From positions 1-33,776 of the forward strand of contig NZ_JACBJQ010000051.1 in the NCBI RefSeq assembly GCF_013404075.1: DNA of 33,776 nucleotides. Reading direction: 5' to 3'. Below, piece by piece: positions 1-7,337 of the stretch. A program made the translations under genes and the position numbers. The stretch comes from Mycolicibacterium vinylchloridicum (GTDB lineage Bacteria > Actinomycetota > Actinomycetes > Mycobacteriales > Mycobacteriaceae). Below the pieces are notes generated by a model, which saw only the letters and a program-made list of their open reading frames with translations, was not told the DNA's origin and searched no databases. How positions within the stretch are numbered: the stretch's first letter is position 1; each line of letters opens with the position of its first letter.

Positions 1-127
1 CAGCAAATCCCGAGCCGATCAGAGCTCACCGACCGAACAGGAGGCCACCCCCGCGGCACTGACCGCCTGAACCATCACATCGAAGAATCACACGACGACG
101 TCGTACACCACGCCCCTGGACTTGACC

Positions 128-853
128 ATGACCGAACATCCGTTCCGGCACGCCATACGCGCCTTGACGGGCGGCGAAAGTCCTGAGGACGCTCAGATCA
201 GGCATGCCGCTTGGGTGGCCCGGTGTGTCGGTCGTGGTGCGGCCGCTCCCTTGTCGGCCGCCGATGTTGCTGCCCTCGCCGAAACCCTCGTGTCCAAGGA
301 GTTCACCGCCGGCACGGTGCTGTTCGCTGCCCAACAACCGCCGTCCGGAGTGTGGATCGTGCGACAGGGACAGATCGAACTCACCGTAGGTTCAGGGCGG
401 CGGCGTGTCGTTGTGGACGTGCTGAGGGCAGGGGACGTCGATGGCGACATCGCACTGCTGCTGGAGATGCCCCTCGCCTACACTGCCCGTGCGCTGGACG
501 ACAGCACCTGTCTGTGCCTGGATCGCAACGCCTTCGAAGCATTGCTCGCTTCGCATCCCAACATTGCTCGTCGCTGGTTGTCATCGGTGGCCCAACGCGT
601 GTCGACCGGACAGGGTCGGCTTGTCGCAATGCTGGGCCGGACACTACCGGCTCAGGTCGCGAAGCTACTGCTCGACGAATCTGTCGATGGCTCAGTCGAA
701 CTCGCGCAGCGCACGTTGGCCGCCATGCTGGGGGTGCAACGGCCGTCGTTGAACAAGATTTTGAAGGAACTCGAACGGGATCGACTCATCGCCATCCATT
801 ACGCCGGCATCGACATCCTCGATGCCGAAGGTCTCGGCGCCAAGGCCGGGTAG
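128..853 (+). CDS. Crp/Fnr-family transcriptional regulator, Cmr-like
   Basis: 241-residue DNA-binding regulator. Residues ~45-140 form a cyclic-nucleotide-type beta-roll (GVWIVRQGQIEL, then RAGDVDGDIALL), ~145-175 the dimer helix and ~190-232 a winged helix-turn-helix. The recognition helix (204-214) reads QRPSLNKILKE. It keeps the Arg matching E. coli CRP R180 but has Pro where CRP has E181 and Lys where CRP has R185. The phosphate-pocket Arg of CRP (PRAAT) is Leu here (PLAYTA), so canonical cAMP binding is doubtful; there is no Fnr-type iron-sulfur cysteine cluster. In M. tuberculosis the Crp/Fnr gene cmr (Rv1675c) lies close to dsbF, as here. I infer that this protein may bind the TGTCA-N6-TGACA sites across the window; no such site precedes its own gene. 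ATG at 128 was chosen; an in-frame TTG at 122 is possible and the ribosome site is weak. Confidence 0.88.
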   Translation: MTEHPFRHAIRALTGGESPEDAQIRHAAWVARCVGRGAAAPLSAADVAALAETLVSKEFTAGTVLFAAQQPPSGVWIVRQGQIELTVGSGRRRVVVDVLRAGDVDGDIALLLEMPLAYTARALDDSTCLCLDRNAFEALLASHPNIARRWLSSVAQRVSTGQGRLVAMLGRTLPAQVAKLLLDESVDGSVELAQRTLAAMLGVQRPSLNKILKELERDRLIAIHYAGIDILDAEGLGAKAG

Positions 854-885
854 CCACGGCCGCAGTACCAGGAGGTAACGCACTG

Positions 886-1206
886 ATGGACGTTGAGATC
901 CTCGTCGTGCCGGACTGCCCCAATGAGCAGCCTGCGATAGATCTCCTGGGGCGAGTGCTCGCCGATGCCGGACATCCGAGCGAGATCCGCATCTCGGTGA
1001 TCCGCACCGAAAAGCAAGCCGAGCGTCGGGGATTCCGTGGCTCGCCCAGCTTCTTCGTCAACGGAACCGACCTCTTCCCTACGCGTGATCCCGGTTCGGC
1101 GATGGCGTGCCGTATCTATCCAACGCGAACCGGCCTGCACGGACTGCCTTCTCGTGACGATCTGATCAACGCTATAAGGACGTTGCTGGTTCACGGCGAG
1201 GGCTAG
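886..1206 (+). CDS. Small thioredoxin-fold protein with a single-Cys CPN motif
   Basis: 106 residues starting at an ATG with a strong AGGAGG site at 870-875, 32 nt after the regulator gene, so probably co-transcribed with it. The N-terminus is a beta strand followed by VPDCPN (Cys10), the position of the redox CxxC in thioredoxin folds, with only the first Cys kept. Further on are RGFRGSPSFFVNGTDLF, typical of the cis-Pro strand of thioredoxin-like proteins, and a conserved-looking ACRIYPT segment with a second Cys. Related small actinobacterial proteins are annotated as thioredoxin-like or 'DF family (seleno)protein'; that assignment is from memory. It may act as a one-cysteine thiol carrier or metal-binding protein. 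Substrate unknown. Confidence 0.75.
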   Translation: MDVEILVVPDCPNEQPAIDLLGRVLADAGHPSEIRISVIRTEKQAERRGFRGSPSFFVNGTDLFPTRDPGSAMACRIYPTRTGLHGLPSRDDLINAIRTLLVHGEG

Positions 1207-1340
1207 CAGAGAGCCATGCAGAGCGACAACCGCTTTCGAGACGACTTCAGTCTGTCCGGAAGACGACGACACAGTGAATGGGTTCTCAAAGCGGGGCCAC
1301 ATTCGCCTCGGTCAAATCAATAGACGGGAAACCCTCTGTA

Positions 1341-2078
1341 ATGAACGAGATCTCGACAGCCGATAGTGGTGCGGCGCCTGCCTTCGATCATCTGCGTGCG
1401 CTCTTCATCAACTGCACATTGAAGAAGTCACCTGAGCGCAGCCACAGTCAGGGTCTGGTTGACATCAGTGCCGCACTGATGGTCAGACACGGCGTGGCGG
1501 TGGACCAGATCCGGGCGATCGATCATGACCTCGCCACCGGCGTCTACCCCGACATGACCAAGCATGGTTGGGACACTGACGAGTGGCCAGCCCTCTACGA
1601 GCGCATCATGGCCGCCGACATCCTCGTCCTCGTCGGTCCGATTTGGCTTGGCGACAACAGTTCGGTGATGAAGACCGTCATCGAGCGGCTGTACGGATGC
1701 TCGGGGATACTCAACGACGCCGGGCAGTACGCCTACTACGGCCGCGTCGGCGGGTGCCTGATCACCGGTAACGAGGACGGGATCAAGCACTGCGCCATGA
1801 ACATTCTCTACAGCCTGCAGCATCTGGGCTACGTGATCCCGCCACAGGCTGATGCAGGCTGGGTGGGACCTGCCGGCCCGGGCCCGTCCTATCTCGACGA
1901 AGGGTCCGGCGGCCCGGACAACGACTTCACCAACCGCAACACCACCTTCATGACCTACAACCTGATGCACCTCGCCTCGCTGCTGCGCGCAGCCGGTGGA
2001 GTTCCCGCGTATGGCAACCAGCGGGCACACTGGGATGCCGGCTCACGATTCGGTTTCGCCAACCCCGAGTACCGGTGA
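1341..2078 (+). CDS. Flavodoxin-like NAD(P)H-dependent FMN reductase family protein
   Basis: 245 residues. Residues ~18-30 (RALFINCTLKKSPERSHS) form the phosphate-binding strand-loop of the FMN reductase/flavodoxin fold. ILVLVGPIWLGDNSSVMKTVIERL (~95-118) is the second FMN-contact segment typical of NADPH-dependent FMN reductases and WrbA/quinone reductases. A Tyr-rich stretch (GQYAYYGRVGGCLITGNEDG) supplies the third. It probably uses FMN to reduce quinones or another small electron acceptor in the cytosol. The gene sits 134 nt after the thioredoxin-like gene; a weak GGGAAA site lies at 1326-1331, and ATG 1341 was chosen over an upstream GTG/ATG extension with no homologous look. Family confident, substrate unknown. 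Confidence 0.85.
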   Translation: MNEISTADSGAAPAFDHLRALFINCTLKKSPERSHSQGLVDISAALMVRHGVAVDQIRAIDHDLATGVYPDMTKHGWDTDEWPALYERIMAADILVLVGPIWLGDNSSVMKTVIERLYGCSGILNDAGQYAYYGRVGGCLITGNEDGIKHCAMNILYSLQHLGYVIPPQADAGWVGPAGPGPSYLDEGSGGPDNDFTNRNTTFMTYNLMHLASLLRAAGGVPAYGNQRAHWDAGSRFGFANPEYR

Positions 2079-2180
2079 TTGAGGTCGCTGAATTGGCGTG
2101 AGCGCTCCGACGGTCCAGTGCAACGAAGAGTTCGCCTCAACCAGAGCATGTGTCAGCCAGAGAACAGTTCGACGACCGAT

Positions 2181-2195
2181 CGCTGACTGTCAGCG
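2181..2195. promoter_or_regulatory. 15-bp palindrome upstream of the small secreted protein
   Basis: CGCTGA-CTG-TCAGCG is a perfect inverted repeat 76 nt before the ATG at 2272. Nearby, 2151-2166 reads TGTCA-N6-GAACA, a two-mismatch version of the operator that recurs in the window. Either could be a regulator site; the evidence is only symmetry and position. Confidence 0.25.
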
Positions 2196-2271
2196 CATCC
2201 TGATTACAGGTCATGAGGGCGCCGAGGAGTCGGAGCAGCAGCCTCACACCTGCCAATCGAGAGGCGGCGCA

Positions 2272-2541
2272 ATGAAGCGTTCACGTTTCGTCACGATCAC
2301 CGTGTGCGTTCTGGCTGCAGTGGGTCTGGGCTCAGCGTCCCCGGTGGTGACGGCTCCGGCCGGTCCCCCGACAGCGCAGGACACCATGGACTCACTCCAT
2401 GCCGGTGGCTACACCGTCGTTCTGAAGCAGGTGGGCGTCGCGCCGCTCACCGAGTGCAGTGTCACCAAACTTGGTCCCGACCACACGGCCTTCGATGCCG
2501 GCGCCGGTGCTCCTGCAGTCTGTCTCCATGTCAGCTGCTGA
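2272..2541 (+). CDS. Small secreted protein, two Cys in mature region
   Basis: 89 residues with a clear Sec signal peptide: basic MKRSR, hydrophobic core TITVCVLAAVGLGSA and a likely cleavage after residue ~24-31. The mature part is ~60 residues and ends in Cys. It carries TVVLKQVGVAPLTECSVTKLGP and a C-terminal VCLHVSC, so internal disulfides are possible. Small exported mycobacterial proteins with this layout are common and poorly characterised; I do not recognise a function. The start follows GAGAGGCGG at ~2259-2267. The next gene is a secreted-type thioredoxin (DsbF-like), which could act on its cysteines, but that is inference from adjacency. Confidence 0.65.
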   Translation: MKRSRFVTITVCVLAAVGLGSASPVVTAPAGPPTAQDTMDSLHAGGYTVVLKQVGVAPLTECSVTKLGPDHTAFDAGAGAPAVCLHVSC

Positions 2542-2585
2542 GACCGGGGCACCACGGTTTCCGGAGCGACCTTCCATAGCGACAC

Positions 2586-2601
2586 TGTCATTTCGATGAC
2601 A
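2586..2601. promoter_or_regulatory. Operator TGTCA-N6-TGACA (exact), upstream of dsbF-like gene
   Basis: Exact palindrome TGTCA-TTTCGA-TGACA, flanked symmetrically by CAC/GTG, 73 nt before the GTG start at 2675. One of five exact copies in the window. A T-T-G-G-C-T hexamer begins 31 nt after its edge (2632-2637). Confidence 0.8.
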
Positions 2602-2674
2602 GTGCGCGGGCGCTCGTTGCGTCGATGCTGCTTGGCTGACCGCATCCACCCCAAAGAGATGAAAGGTTCTGCGA

Positions 2675-3226
2675 GTGAGAATCAGGTATGCGCTGGCGCT
2701 GCTGGGCACAGTCGGATTGATTGCCGGGTGTGGTGGGACCGGCGGCGACGCCGCCTCGGCAACGTCGAGCGTGCCTCCCGCTGAACAGCCGGCGTCGTCA
2801 AGCGCCCCGGCAGTCCCGACGGAACTGGACTTCACCGCCAAGACGGTAGGTGGGCCGGAGTTCTCCGGACAGTCCCTGGCCGGGAAGCCCGCGGTGTTCT
2901 GGTTCTGGGCGCCGTGGTGCCCGACCTGTCAGCGGGAGGCTCCCGACGTCGCCAAAGTCGCACGGGCCAATCCCGACGCCACGTTCGTCGGGGTGGCGGC
3001 GCTGGATCAGGAGCCGGCGATGCAGGAGTTCGTCGACAAATATGATGTCGGCTTCTTCACCAACATCGCCGATGTCGACGGCGCGGTATGGCAGCGCTTC
3101 GGTGTGACGGCGCAGCCGGCGTTTGCGTTCGTCGGAGCGGACGGTTCCGTCGATGTCGTGCGCGGCACGCTGGGCGAGCCTGCGTTGAGCACCCGGGTTT
3201 CGACCCTCGTCAACCCCGATGGATAG
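2675..3226 (+). CDS. dsbF: DsbF-like thioredoxin lipoprotein
   Basis: 183-residue exported thiol-disulfide oxidoreductase. Residues 1-18 are a lipoprotein signal ending in a lipobox (LIAG-Cys19). A Ser/Ala/Pro linker runs to ~48. The thioredoxin fold (50-180) carries the redox motif WAPWCPTC (Cys82, Cys85) and the cis-Pro loop TAQPAF (Pro148). The sequence closely resembles M. tuberculosis DsbF (Rv1677) as I remember it, including FWFWAPWCPTCQ and PAMQEFV segments. In that family it introduces or isomerises disulfides in exported proteins on the outer face of the membrane. The GTG start follows GAAAGG at 2661-2666. It overlaps the following ccdA by 8 nt, so the redox protein and its membrane electron donor are co-expressed. 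An exact TGTCA-N6-TGACA site lies 73 nt upstream. Confidence 0.92.
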   Translation: MRIRYALALLGTVGLIAGCGGTGGDAASATSSVPPAEQPASSSAPAVPTELDFTAKTVGGPEFSGQSLAGKPAVFWFWAPWCPTCQREAPDVAKVARANPDATFVGVAALDQEPAMQEFVDKYDVGFFTNIADVDGAVWQRFGVTAQPAFAFVGADGSVDVVRGTLGEPALSTRVSTLVNPDG

Positions 3227-4097
3227 TGAAACGATCGCGTTCGCGATGGCCGCTGGTCTTGTCGCGGCGTTGAATCCATGCGGTTTCGCCTTGCTCCCAG
3301 GCTATCTCGCGCTGGTGGTCGCCGGCGAGGGCGACGCGCCTCCCAGCCGCGTCGCCGCTGTGGGTCGCGCGCTCACCGCGACGGCGATGATGGCGGCAGG
3401 GTTTCTGGTCGTCTTCGGATCGTTCGCGCTGATCCTCGCGCCGTTCACCGCGGTGATCCAGCAGTATCTGCCGGTCGTCACCGTGGTGATCGGGGCCGCC
3501 CTGGTCCTGCTCGGTGTCTGGATGCTGAGCGGACGGGAGGTCACCCTGCTGCTCCCCAAGTCTCGAAGCGGCGCGCCCACGGCGCGGCTGAGGTCGATGT
3601 TCGGCTACGGAGTGGCCTATGCCGTGGCCTCACTGTCGTGCACCATCGGCCCGTTCCTGGCGGTCACCGGCTCGACGTTCCGGACCGGTTCGGTTCTCGG
3701 CGGTGTCGTCGCCTATCTGGCCTATGCCGCGGGCATGGCGTTGCTGGTGGGGGTACTGGCCACCGCGATCGCGTTGGCGGCTTCGCCGGTCACGGCCTGG
3801 CTGCGGGGAGCGACAAGCTATCTGACACGAATCGGCGGGGTTCTGCTGCTCGCGGCGGGCGCCTACGTGGCCTACTACGGCTTCTACGAGCTGCGCGTGA
3901 TCCGCGGCGGTGACGCCGCGGATCCGATCATCGAGGCCGCCGCGCGCGTTCAGCAGGCGCTGTCCTCAGCGGTCGGCGCCGTCGGAGTTCTGCCCATCGT
4001 GGCGATTCTCTTTGGCATTGTCGGTGCCGCAGCGTTTTTCGGGTGGCGGCGGGTTGTCGCTCGGCGCCGGCGCACGGCTGACGCCGAGCAGAGCTGA
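3219..4097 (+). CDS. ccdA: CcdA/DsbD-family transmembrane electron carrier
   Basis: 292-residue polytopic membrane protein of the CcdA/DsbD-beta family. Residues 13-30 contain the first redox Cys in LNPCGFALLPGY (Cys21), and ~138-147 the second in LSCTIGPF (Cys141). Six hydrophobic helices are visible at ~8-32, 55-80, 82-103, 126-150, 157-190 and 202-222, plus an extra C-terminal helix at ~262-282. The family carries electrons from cytosolic thioredoxin across the membrane to exported thiol proteins. It begins inside the last codons of the DsbF-like gene, which is therefore its likely partner. The C-terminal extension with an additional helix and basic tail is longer than in minimal CcdA (~200-240 residues). 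Confidence 0.92.
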   Translation: MDSETIAFAMAAGLVAALNPCGFALLPGYLALVVAGEGDAPPSRVAAVGRALTATAMMAAGFLVVFGSFALILAPFTAVIQQYLPVVTVVIGAALVLLGVWMLSGREVTLLLPKSRSGAPTARLRSMFGYGVAYAVASLSCTIGPFLAVTGSTFRTGSVLGGVVAYLAYAAGMALLVGVLATAIALAASPVTAWLRGATSYLTRIGGVLLLAAGAYVAYYGFYELRVIRGGDAADPIIEAAARVQQALSSAVGAVGVLPIVAILFGIVGAAAFFGWRRVVARRRRTADAEQS

Positions 4098-4129
4098 GCG
4101 GTATGCATGTCGGCGAAGGAGGATGATGC

Positions 4130-4477
4130 ATGAATTCCACGGGTTACGTCGATGGCATCGAGGTGTTGTGGCGGCCGGGCTGCCCGTTCTGCAGCAGCCT
4201 GCGTAGAGGATTGCGGCGACGCGCGATAGAGACGACCGAGATCAACATCTGGGACGATCGCGGCGCCGCGGAACGCGTGCGCGCGGTCACCGGTGGTGAC
4301 GAGACCGTCCCCACGGTGTTCGTGGGGACTGCAGCGTTGGTCAATCCGAGCGTGCGAGAGGTCGTCGACACCGTCAGGGACCAATTCGGTTCGCGAGCAA
4401 CCGAACTACTGGGCAGCGATCCGGAGTCCGTTCGACGGCCGTGGTGGTCACGGTTGTTCGGGCGCCAATCGGGTTGA
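4130..4477 (+). CDS. Glutaredoxin/mycoredoxin-like protein (CPFC)
   Basis: 115 residues with a glutaredoxin-type active site WRPGCPFC (Cys18, Cys21) at the start of the first helix and the substrate-binding cis-Pro strand DETVPTVFVG further on. The length exceeds mycoredoxin-1 (~84 residues) because of a basic, Trp-containing C-terminal tail after residue ~90. Mycoredoxins reduce mycothiol mixed disulfides in the cytosol, and this is the likely role. AGGAGG at 4117-4122 sits at ideal distance from the ATG. It follows ccdA by 32 nt on the same strand and is probably in the dsbF-ccdA transcript. It converges with the next gene, with only 9 nt between stop codons. Confidence 0.87.
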   Translation: MNSTGYVDGIEVLWRPGCPFCSSLRRGLRRRAIETTEINIWDDRGAAERVRAVTGGDETVPTVFVGTAALVNPSVREVVDTVRDQFGSRATELLGSDPESVRRPWWSRLFGRQSG

Positions 4478-4486
4478 CACCCAGGG

Positions 4487-5308
4487 TCACAACAGCACTG
4501 CGAGCACCGCCATCAGTGCTGCCGTCAGCACCGCCATCGCGATCATGGCGGCGACGCCGCGGTAGCGAGGCGCAAGAAAGCCGAACGACTTCGAGATGCC
4601 GATCATCGCGGCGAACGGCGGTGCCACCTTCCACGTATCCAGGGCCGCTCCCCGGCCGGCAGTATCGAACGCCTGCCCGGCGTAACCGGTCATTCGGGCC
4701 ATTGCCGCAATGGTGTGGCCCACCTCAGCGCGGGGTGGTCGTTGACCGGCTGCCGCGGCTGCTACCGCTTCTTCGATGGCGGGGGTGATGTTGGACCAGT
4801 GGGCGCGGAACGTGATCCGGCCGGCTGAGTCCACCAGGTAGGCCGAACTCGGCCGGGGGCCGAAGGCTCGGTGCAGTGTGCCGTCGAGGTCATCGGTGGC
4901 GACCTCGAACGGCAACCGGTGGTGCGCCTTGAGTTGTGCCGCGTGTTCGGCCTTCTGATACTCGGTCGTAGGTTGCGGGGTCGACGCGCCCGGATGTGCC
5001 TCGCGGACGTTGACCATGATGAACCGGACCCGGTCGCCGTACCGGGTGGCGAGTTCACGCAGACCGTCGCCGGCGCTCTCGGTGACCGGGCAGGTCAACG
5101 ATCCGAACACGATCAGAGCAGGGCGGCCGTCGCGGCGGAGGCTGTCGTTGTCGATTTCGATGCCGTCGGTGGTCGTGATGCTGAATGCGGGAATCGTGTC
5201 ACCCGGACCGGGGTCGGAGTCGGGGATCCGCATGTCGCGCAGCACCATTGCCACGGTGGGATGGTCAAAGCGGTAGCCGGCACCGGTGCCGATCGCGTTC
5301 ACGGTCAC
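4487..5308 (-). CDS. Deiodinase-like/AhpC-type redoxin with C-terminal membrane anchor
   Basis: 273 residues. Residues ~28-190 form a redoxin domain: GDTIPAFSITTTDG, then the active-site strand LIVFGSLTCPVTESAG (Cys73), the layout of iodothyronine-deiodinase-like proteins, which have Sec or Cys at this site. FIMVNVREAHPG follows, again as in deiodinase-like proteins. The C-terminus (~250-273) is a hydrophobic helix, so the protein is probably membrane-tethered. M. tuberculosis Rv1676, beside dsbF, may be related (from memory, not checked). The GTG start overlaps the stop of the AhpD-like gene by 4 nt (GTGA), so the two are translationally coupled. Likely role: peroxide or thiol reduction; substrate unknown. 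Confidence 0.82.
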   Translation of the reverse strand: MTVNAIGTGAGYRFDHPTVAMVLRDMRIPDSDPGPGDTIPAFSITTTDGIEIDNDSLRRDGRPALIVFGSLTCPVTESAGDGLRELATRYGDRVRFIMVNVREAHPGASTPQPTTEYQKAEHAAQLKAHHRLPFEVATDDLDGTLHRAFGPRPSSAYLVDSAGRITFRAHWSNITPAIEEAVAAAAAGQRPPRAEVGHTIAAMARMTGYAGQAFDTAGRGAALDTWKVAPPFAAMIGISKSFGFLAPRYRGVAAMIAMAVLTAALMAVLAVLL

Positions 5309-5874
5309 GCCTCCCAGACGCGGCCCGCGAACGCTTTGTCGACTTCGGTGTGGAACAGGTGGTTGGAATAGTTGCTGATCGTCTTGACCGAGATCGCCAG
5401 CAGCACCTGCAGGACGTCGGTCTCGGTGAACCCCGCGGCGAGGAAGGCGTCGAGATCGGCGCCCGTGGGTAGCCCACGGGATTCGACCATCGCGGTGGCG
5501 AACGTCGCCAGTGCGTCGAGGCGGGCATCCGGCAGGGTGCGGCCGTCGCGCAGCGCGTCGGTGATCTCCGTCGGTACCTTGGACATATCCGCGAGCATGC
5601 TGTGGGCGGCGACGCAGTATTCGCAGCCGTTCGTGCGGCTGATCGCCAACAGCACGGTCTCCTGCTCAGCGGGGCTCAGCCCCGAGTCGCTGCGAAACGC
5701 CTCGTATCCGGCCATGTAGGTCTCCAGCAGTCCCGGCGCATTCGCCATGTTGCGGTACATGTTCGGCAGGAAACCCTGCTTGGCCTGAGCCTTGGACAGT
5801 ACCGCGGCGATCGCCGGGTCGGCGTCGTCGATGTCGCGGGACGGCAGCGTGAGGGCGCGTTCGGAGTGGACCAT
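5305..5874 (-). CDS. Carboxymuconolactone decarboxylase/AhpD-like peroxidase-related protein
   Basis: 189 residues from the ATG at 5874; upstream in-frame codons run into the divergent promoter and are unlikely to be used. The AhpD signature CEYCVAAH (Cys84, Cys87, His91) is present, with the usual helices LSPAEQETVLLAISR before it and TETDVLQVLLAISVKTISNY after. The family provides thiol-based peroxidase or peroxidase-reducing activity in the cytosol. It is the first gene of a two-gene operon with the redoxin (4-nt overlap) and is divergent from a TetR regulator. An inverted repeat at 5901-5943 covers the shared promoter, so TetR control is likely. E. coli ynjA is of the same broad family. 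Confidence 0.9.
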   Translation of the reverse strand: MVHSERALTLPSRDIDDADPAIAAVLSKAQAKQGFLPNMYRNMANAPGLLETYMAGYEAFRSDSGLSPAEQETVLLAISRTNGCEYCVAAHSMLADMSKVPTEITDALRDGRTLPDARLDALATFATAMVESRGLPTGADLDAFLAAGFTETDVLQVLLAISVKTISNYSNHLFHTEVDKAFAGRVWEA

Positions 5875-5900
5875 AGCGGATCGCTTTCTACTCGATTTCA

Positions 5901-5943
5901 GGAGTGAATGCTCCATAAAGCCGAATTGTGTAGTATTCACTCC
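5901..5943. promoter_or_regulatory. Inverted-repeat operator for the divergent TetR/AhpD pair
   Basis: GGAGTGAAT at 5901-5909 and ATTCACTCC at 5935-5943 are perfect reverse complements separated by 25 nt. They lie in the 72-nt gap between the divergent starts at 5874 and 5947; the right arm ends 3 nt before the TetR start codon. The intervening AT-rich stretch (taaag, ttgtgtagtattc) is the best promoter candidate. Likely TetR half-sites. Confidence 0.6.
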
Positions 5944-5946
5944 GAA

Positions 5947-6573
5947 ATGTCAACGGACTCTGTCACCCCACGACGGCGCGGCCGTCCGCGCGCATTCGAC
6001 CTCGATGCCGCTACCGCGGCGCTGGAGCAGGCCTTGTGGCGCCGCGGCTTCCGGTCGACGAGCGTGGAGGAACTCGCTGCAGACGCCGGGCTGAGCCTGT
6101 CGAGCCTGTACGCCACGTTCGGAAGCAAGCAGGGCGTGCTCGACGCCGCCCTCGCGCGCTACGAAGACGGAATGAGCGGCATCATCGCTGACCTCGAATC
6201 GCCTCGCCGCGGTCTACCCGACATCGAACGGTTCGTCCGCCGGGTGCGCGCCGTGCTCGATGACCCCAACTCCCCACGGGGCTGCTTCATGGTCAACACC
6301 ATGGTGGAGGTCGGCGACGGTATTCCCGAGGTGCAGCAGCGCGTAGCGGCCTACCGCCGCAGGATCGAGCGAGCGCTCAACGGCGCTCTCGAGTTGGCGG
6401 AGGCCGACGGTGACATCGAATCGGGATCATCGCAGGACCGCGCCCGGCTGATCCAGGCAGCGCTGTTCGGCGCATTCGCGGCCTCCCGGGCGGGCGACGC
6501 CGCCGCGGCCCGCGCGGGCCTGCACGCGATCAGTCGCGAGCTTCGCCGATGGTCAGCAGCGGTGCGCGACTAA
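5947..6573 (+). CDS. TetR/AcrR-family transcriptional repressor
   Basis: 208 residues. A basic RRRGRPRAFD lead-in precedes the HTH (~20-67): GFRSTSVEELAADAGLSLSS followed by LYATFGSKQGVLDAAL, the classic TetR DNA-binding domain. The C-terminal ligand domain includes DDPNSPRGCFMVNTMVE, a motif frequent in TetR regulators of oxidoreductase genes. The gene is divergent from the AhpD-like/redoxin operon and shares the inverted-repeat operator at 5901-5943, so the parsimonious target is that operon and itself. The ligand cannot be told. Its stop overlaps the end of the convergent methyltransferase gene by 4 nt. The ATG at 5947 fits the TetR N-terminus; upstream codons do not. Confidence 0.9.
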   Translation: MSTDSVTPRRRGRPRAFDLDAATAALEQALWRRGFRSTSVEELAADAGLSLSSLYATFGSKQGVLDAALARYEDGMSGIIADLESPRRGLPDIERFVRRVRAVLDDPNSPRGCFMVNTMVEVGDGIPEVQQRVAAYRRRIERALNGALELAEADGDIESGSSQDRARLIQAALFGAFAASRAGDAAAARAGLHAISRELRRWSAAVRD

Positions 6574-7229
6574 CGCCCTGTCGAGCACGCATCAGTCGTG
6601 CACGTCGGGACCGACCCGACCCGGATCTGAATGTGCGCACCCCGTACCGACCGTCGTCGCACGTCGACAAGGGCCGACTCCATCGGAACCCACGGGTGTG
6701 CATCGATGTCCGAGCCACCGAGTAGGCACGCCAACTGCGCGAGCGGACTCCACAGGCGGGCGCGCCCGACCGGCCGCTGCATGTCCACCACCGCCACCCG
6801 GCCACCCGGGCGCGTGACCGCCACCATCGTCGACAGTGCCCGCGGCCAATCCGCCATGAGAGACAGTGCATAGGTGCTGATGACGGCGTCGAAGCCGCTT
6901 GCCATGTCCGGCACGTTTGCGTCCAGTGCGGAAGCGTCGGCTTCGACGAGTCGGACATTCGTCCAACCAGCGGAGAACGCGCGGCGTCTGGCCTGTTCGA
7001 GCATCTGCGCACTGGCGTCGACGGCGGTGATCGATCCGCTCGGTCCGATTCGGTTCTGAAGAAGGGGAAAGTTCAGCCCGGTACCGCAGCCGATGTCGAG
7101 GACATGGTGGCCCGGTCGCAGCGCCATGAGGTCGATCGCGGCCACGCGCCCGGCCCGGTACACGGGCCACTCCGCGGAGATCAGGTCATAGAACCTCGCC
7201 GAAGAGCGATAGCGGCCTGTTCTTGGCAT
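6570..7229 (-). CDS. Class I SAM-dependent methyltransferase
   Basis: 219 residues from the ATG at 7229; a TTG 30 nt upstream would add ten residues. Motif I is VLDIGCGTGLNFP (43-55), the post-I acidic residue is in ITAVDAS, and LVEADASALD gives the next SAM contact. FDAVISTYALSLMADWPRAL and VTRPGGRVAVVDM are motifs II-III of UbiE/Methyltransf_11-type enzymes. The N-terminal YRSSARFYDLIS resembles phosphatidylethanolamine or quinone methyltransferases, but the substrate is unknown. It is convergent with TetR (4-nt overlap) and divergent from the ECF sigma operon, with 108 nt between starts. Confidence 0.85.
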   Translation of the reverse strand: MPRTGRYRSSARFYDLISAEWPVYRAGRVAAIDLMALRPGHHVLDIGCGTGLNFPLLQNRIGPSGSITAVDASAQMLEQARRRAFSAGWTNVRLVEADASALDANVPDMASGFDAVISTYALSLMADWPRALSTMVAVTRPGGRVAVVDMQRPVGRARLWSPLAQLACLLGGSDIDAHPWVPMESALVDVRRRSVRGAHIQIRVGSVPTCTTDACSTGR

Positions 7230-7272
7230 CGGGAGTCCGTTCGTCAGAATCTCTGGCAAGTTGTCCTATACG

Positions 7273-7299
7273 GGAACACTGTCAGCCCCCCGCCGGGTT
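7273..7299 (+). promoter_or_regulatory. Candidate ECF-type promoter (GGAAC-N19-GTT)
   Basis: GGAAC at 7273-7277 and GTT at 7297-7299 with a 19-nt spacer match the general SigE/SigH-type ECF promoter pattern of mycobacteria. They lie 38 nt before the sigma-factor ATG at 7338. Autoregulation of ECF operons is common, so this may be the sigma factor's own promoter. A half operator (ACTGTCAG) overlaps the spacer. Confidence 0.45.
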
Positions 7300-7337
7300 C
7301 CCTCACAGTGGACCCACCGCAGATCGGCGAGCACGAC

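Noticed and set aside
1240..1275. CTGTCC...GACACAG near 1250 as another operator
   Set aside because: The arms are separated by more than six bases and do not keep the TGTCA/TGACA form.
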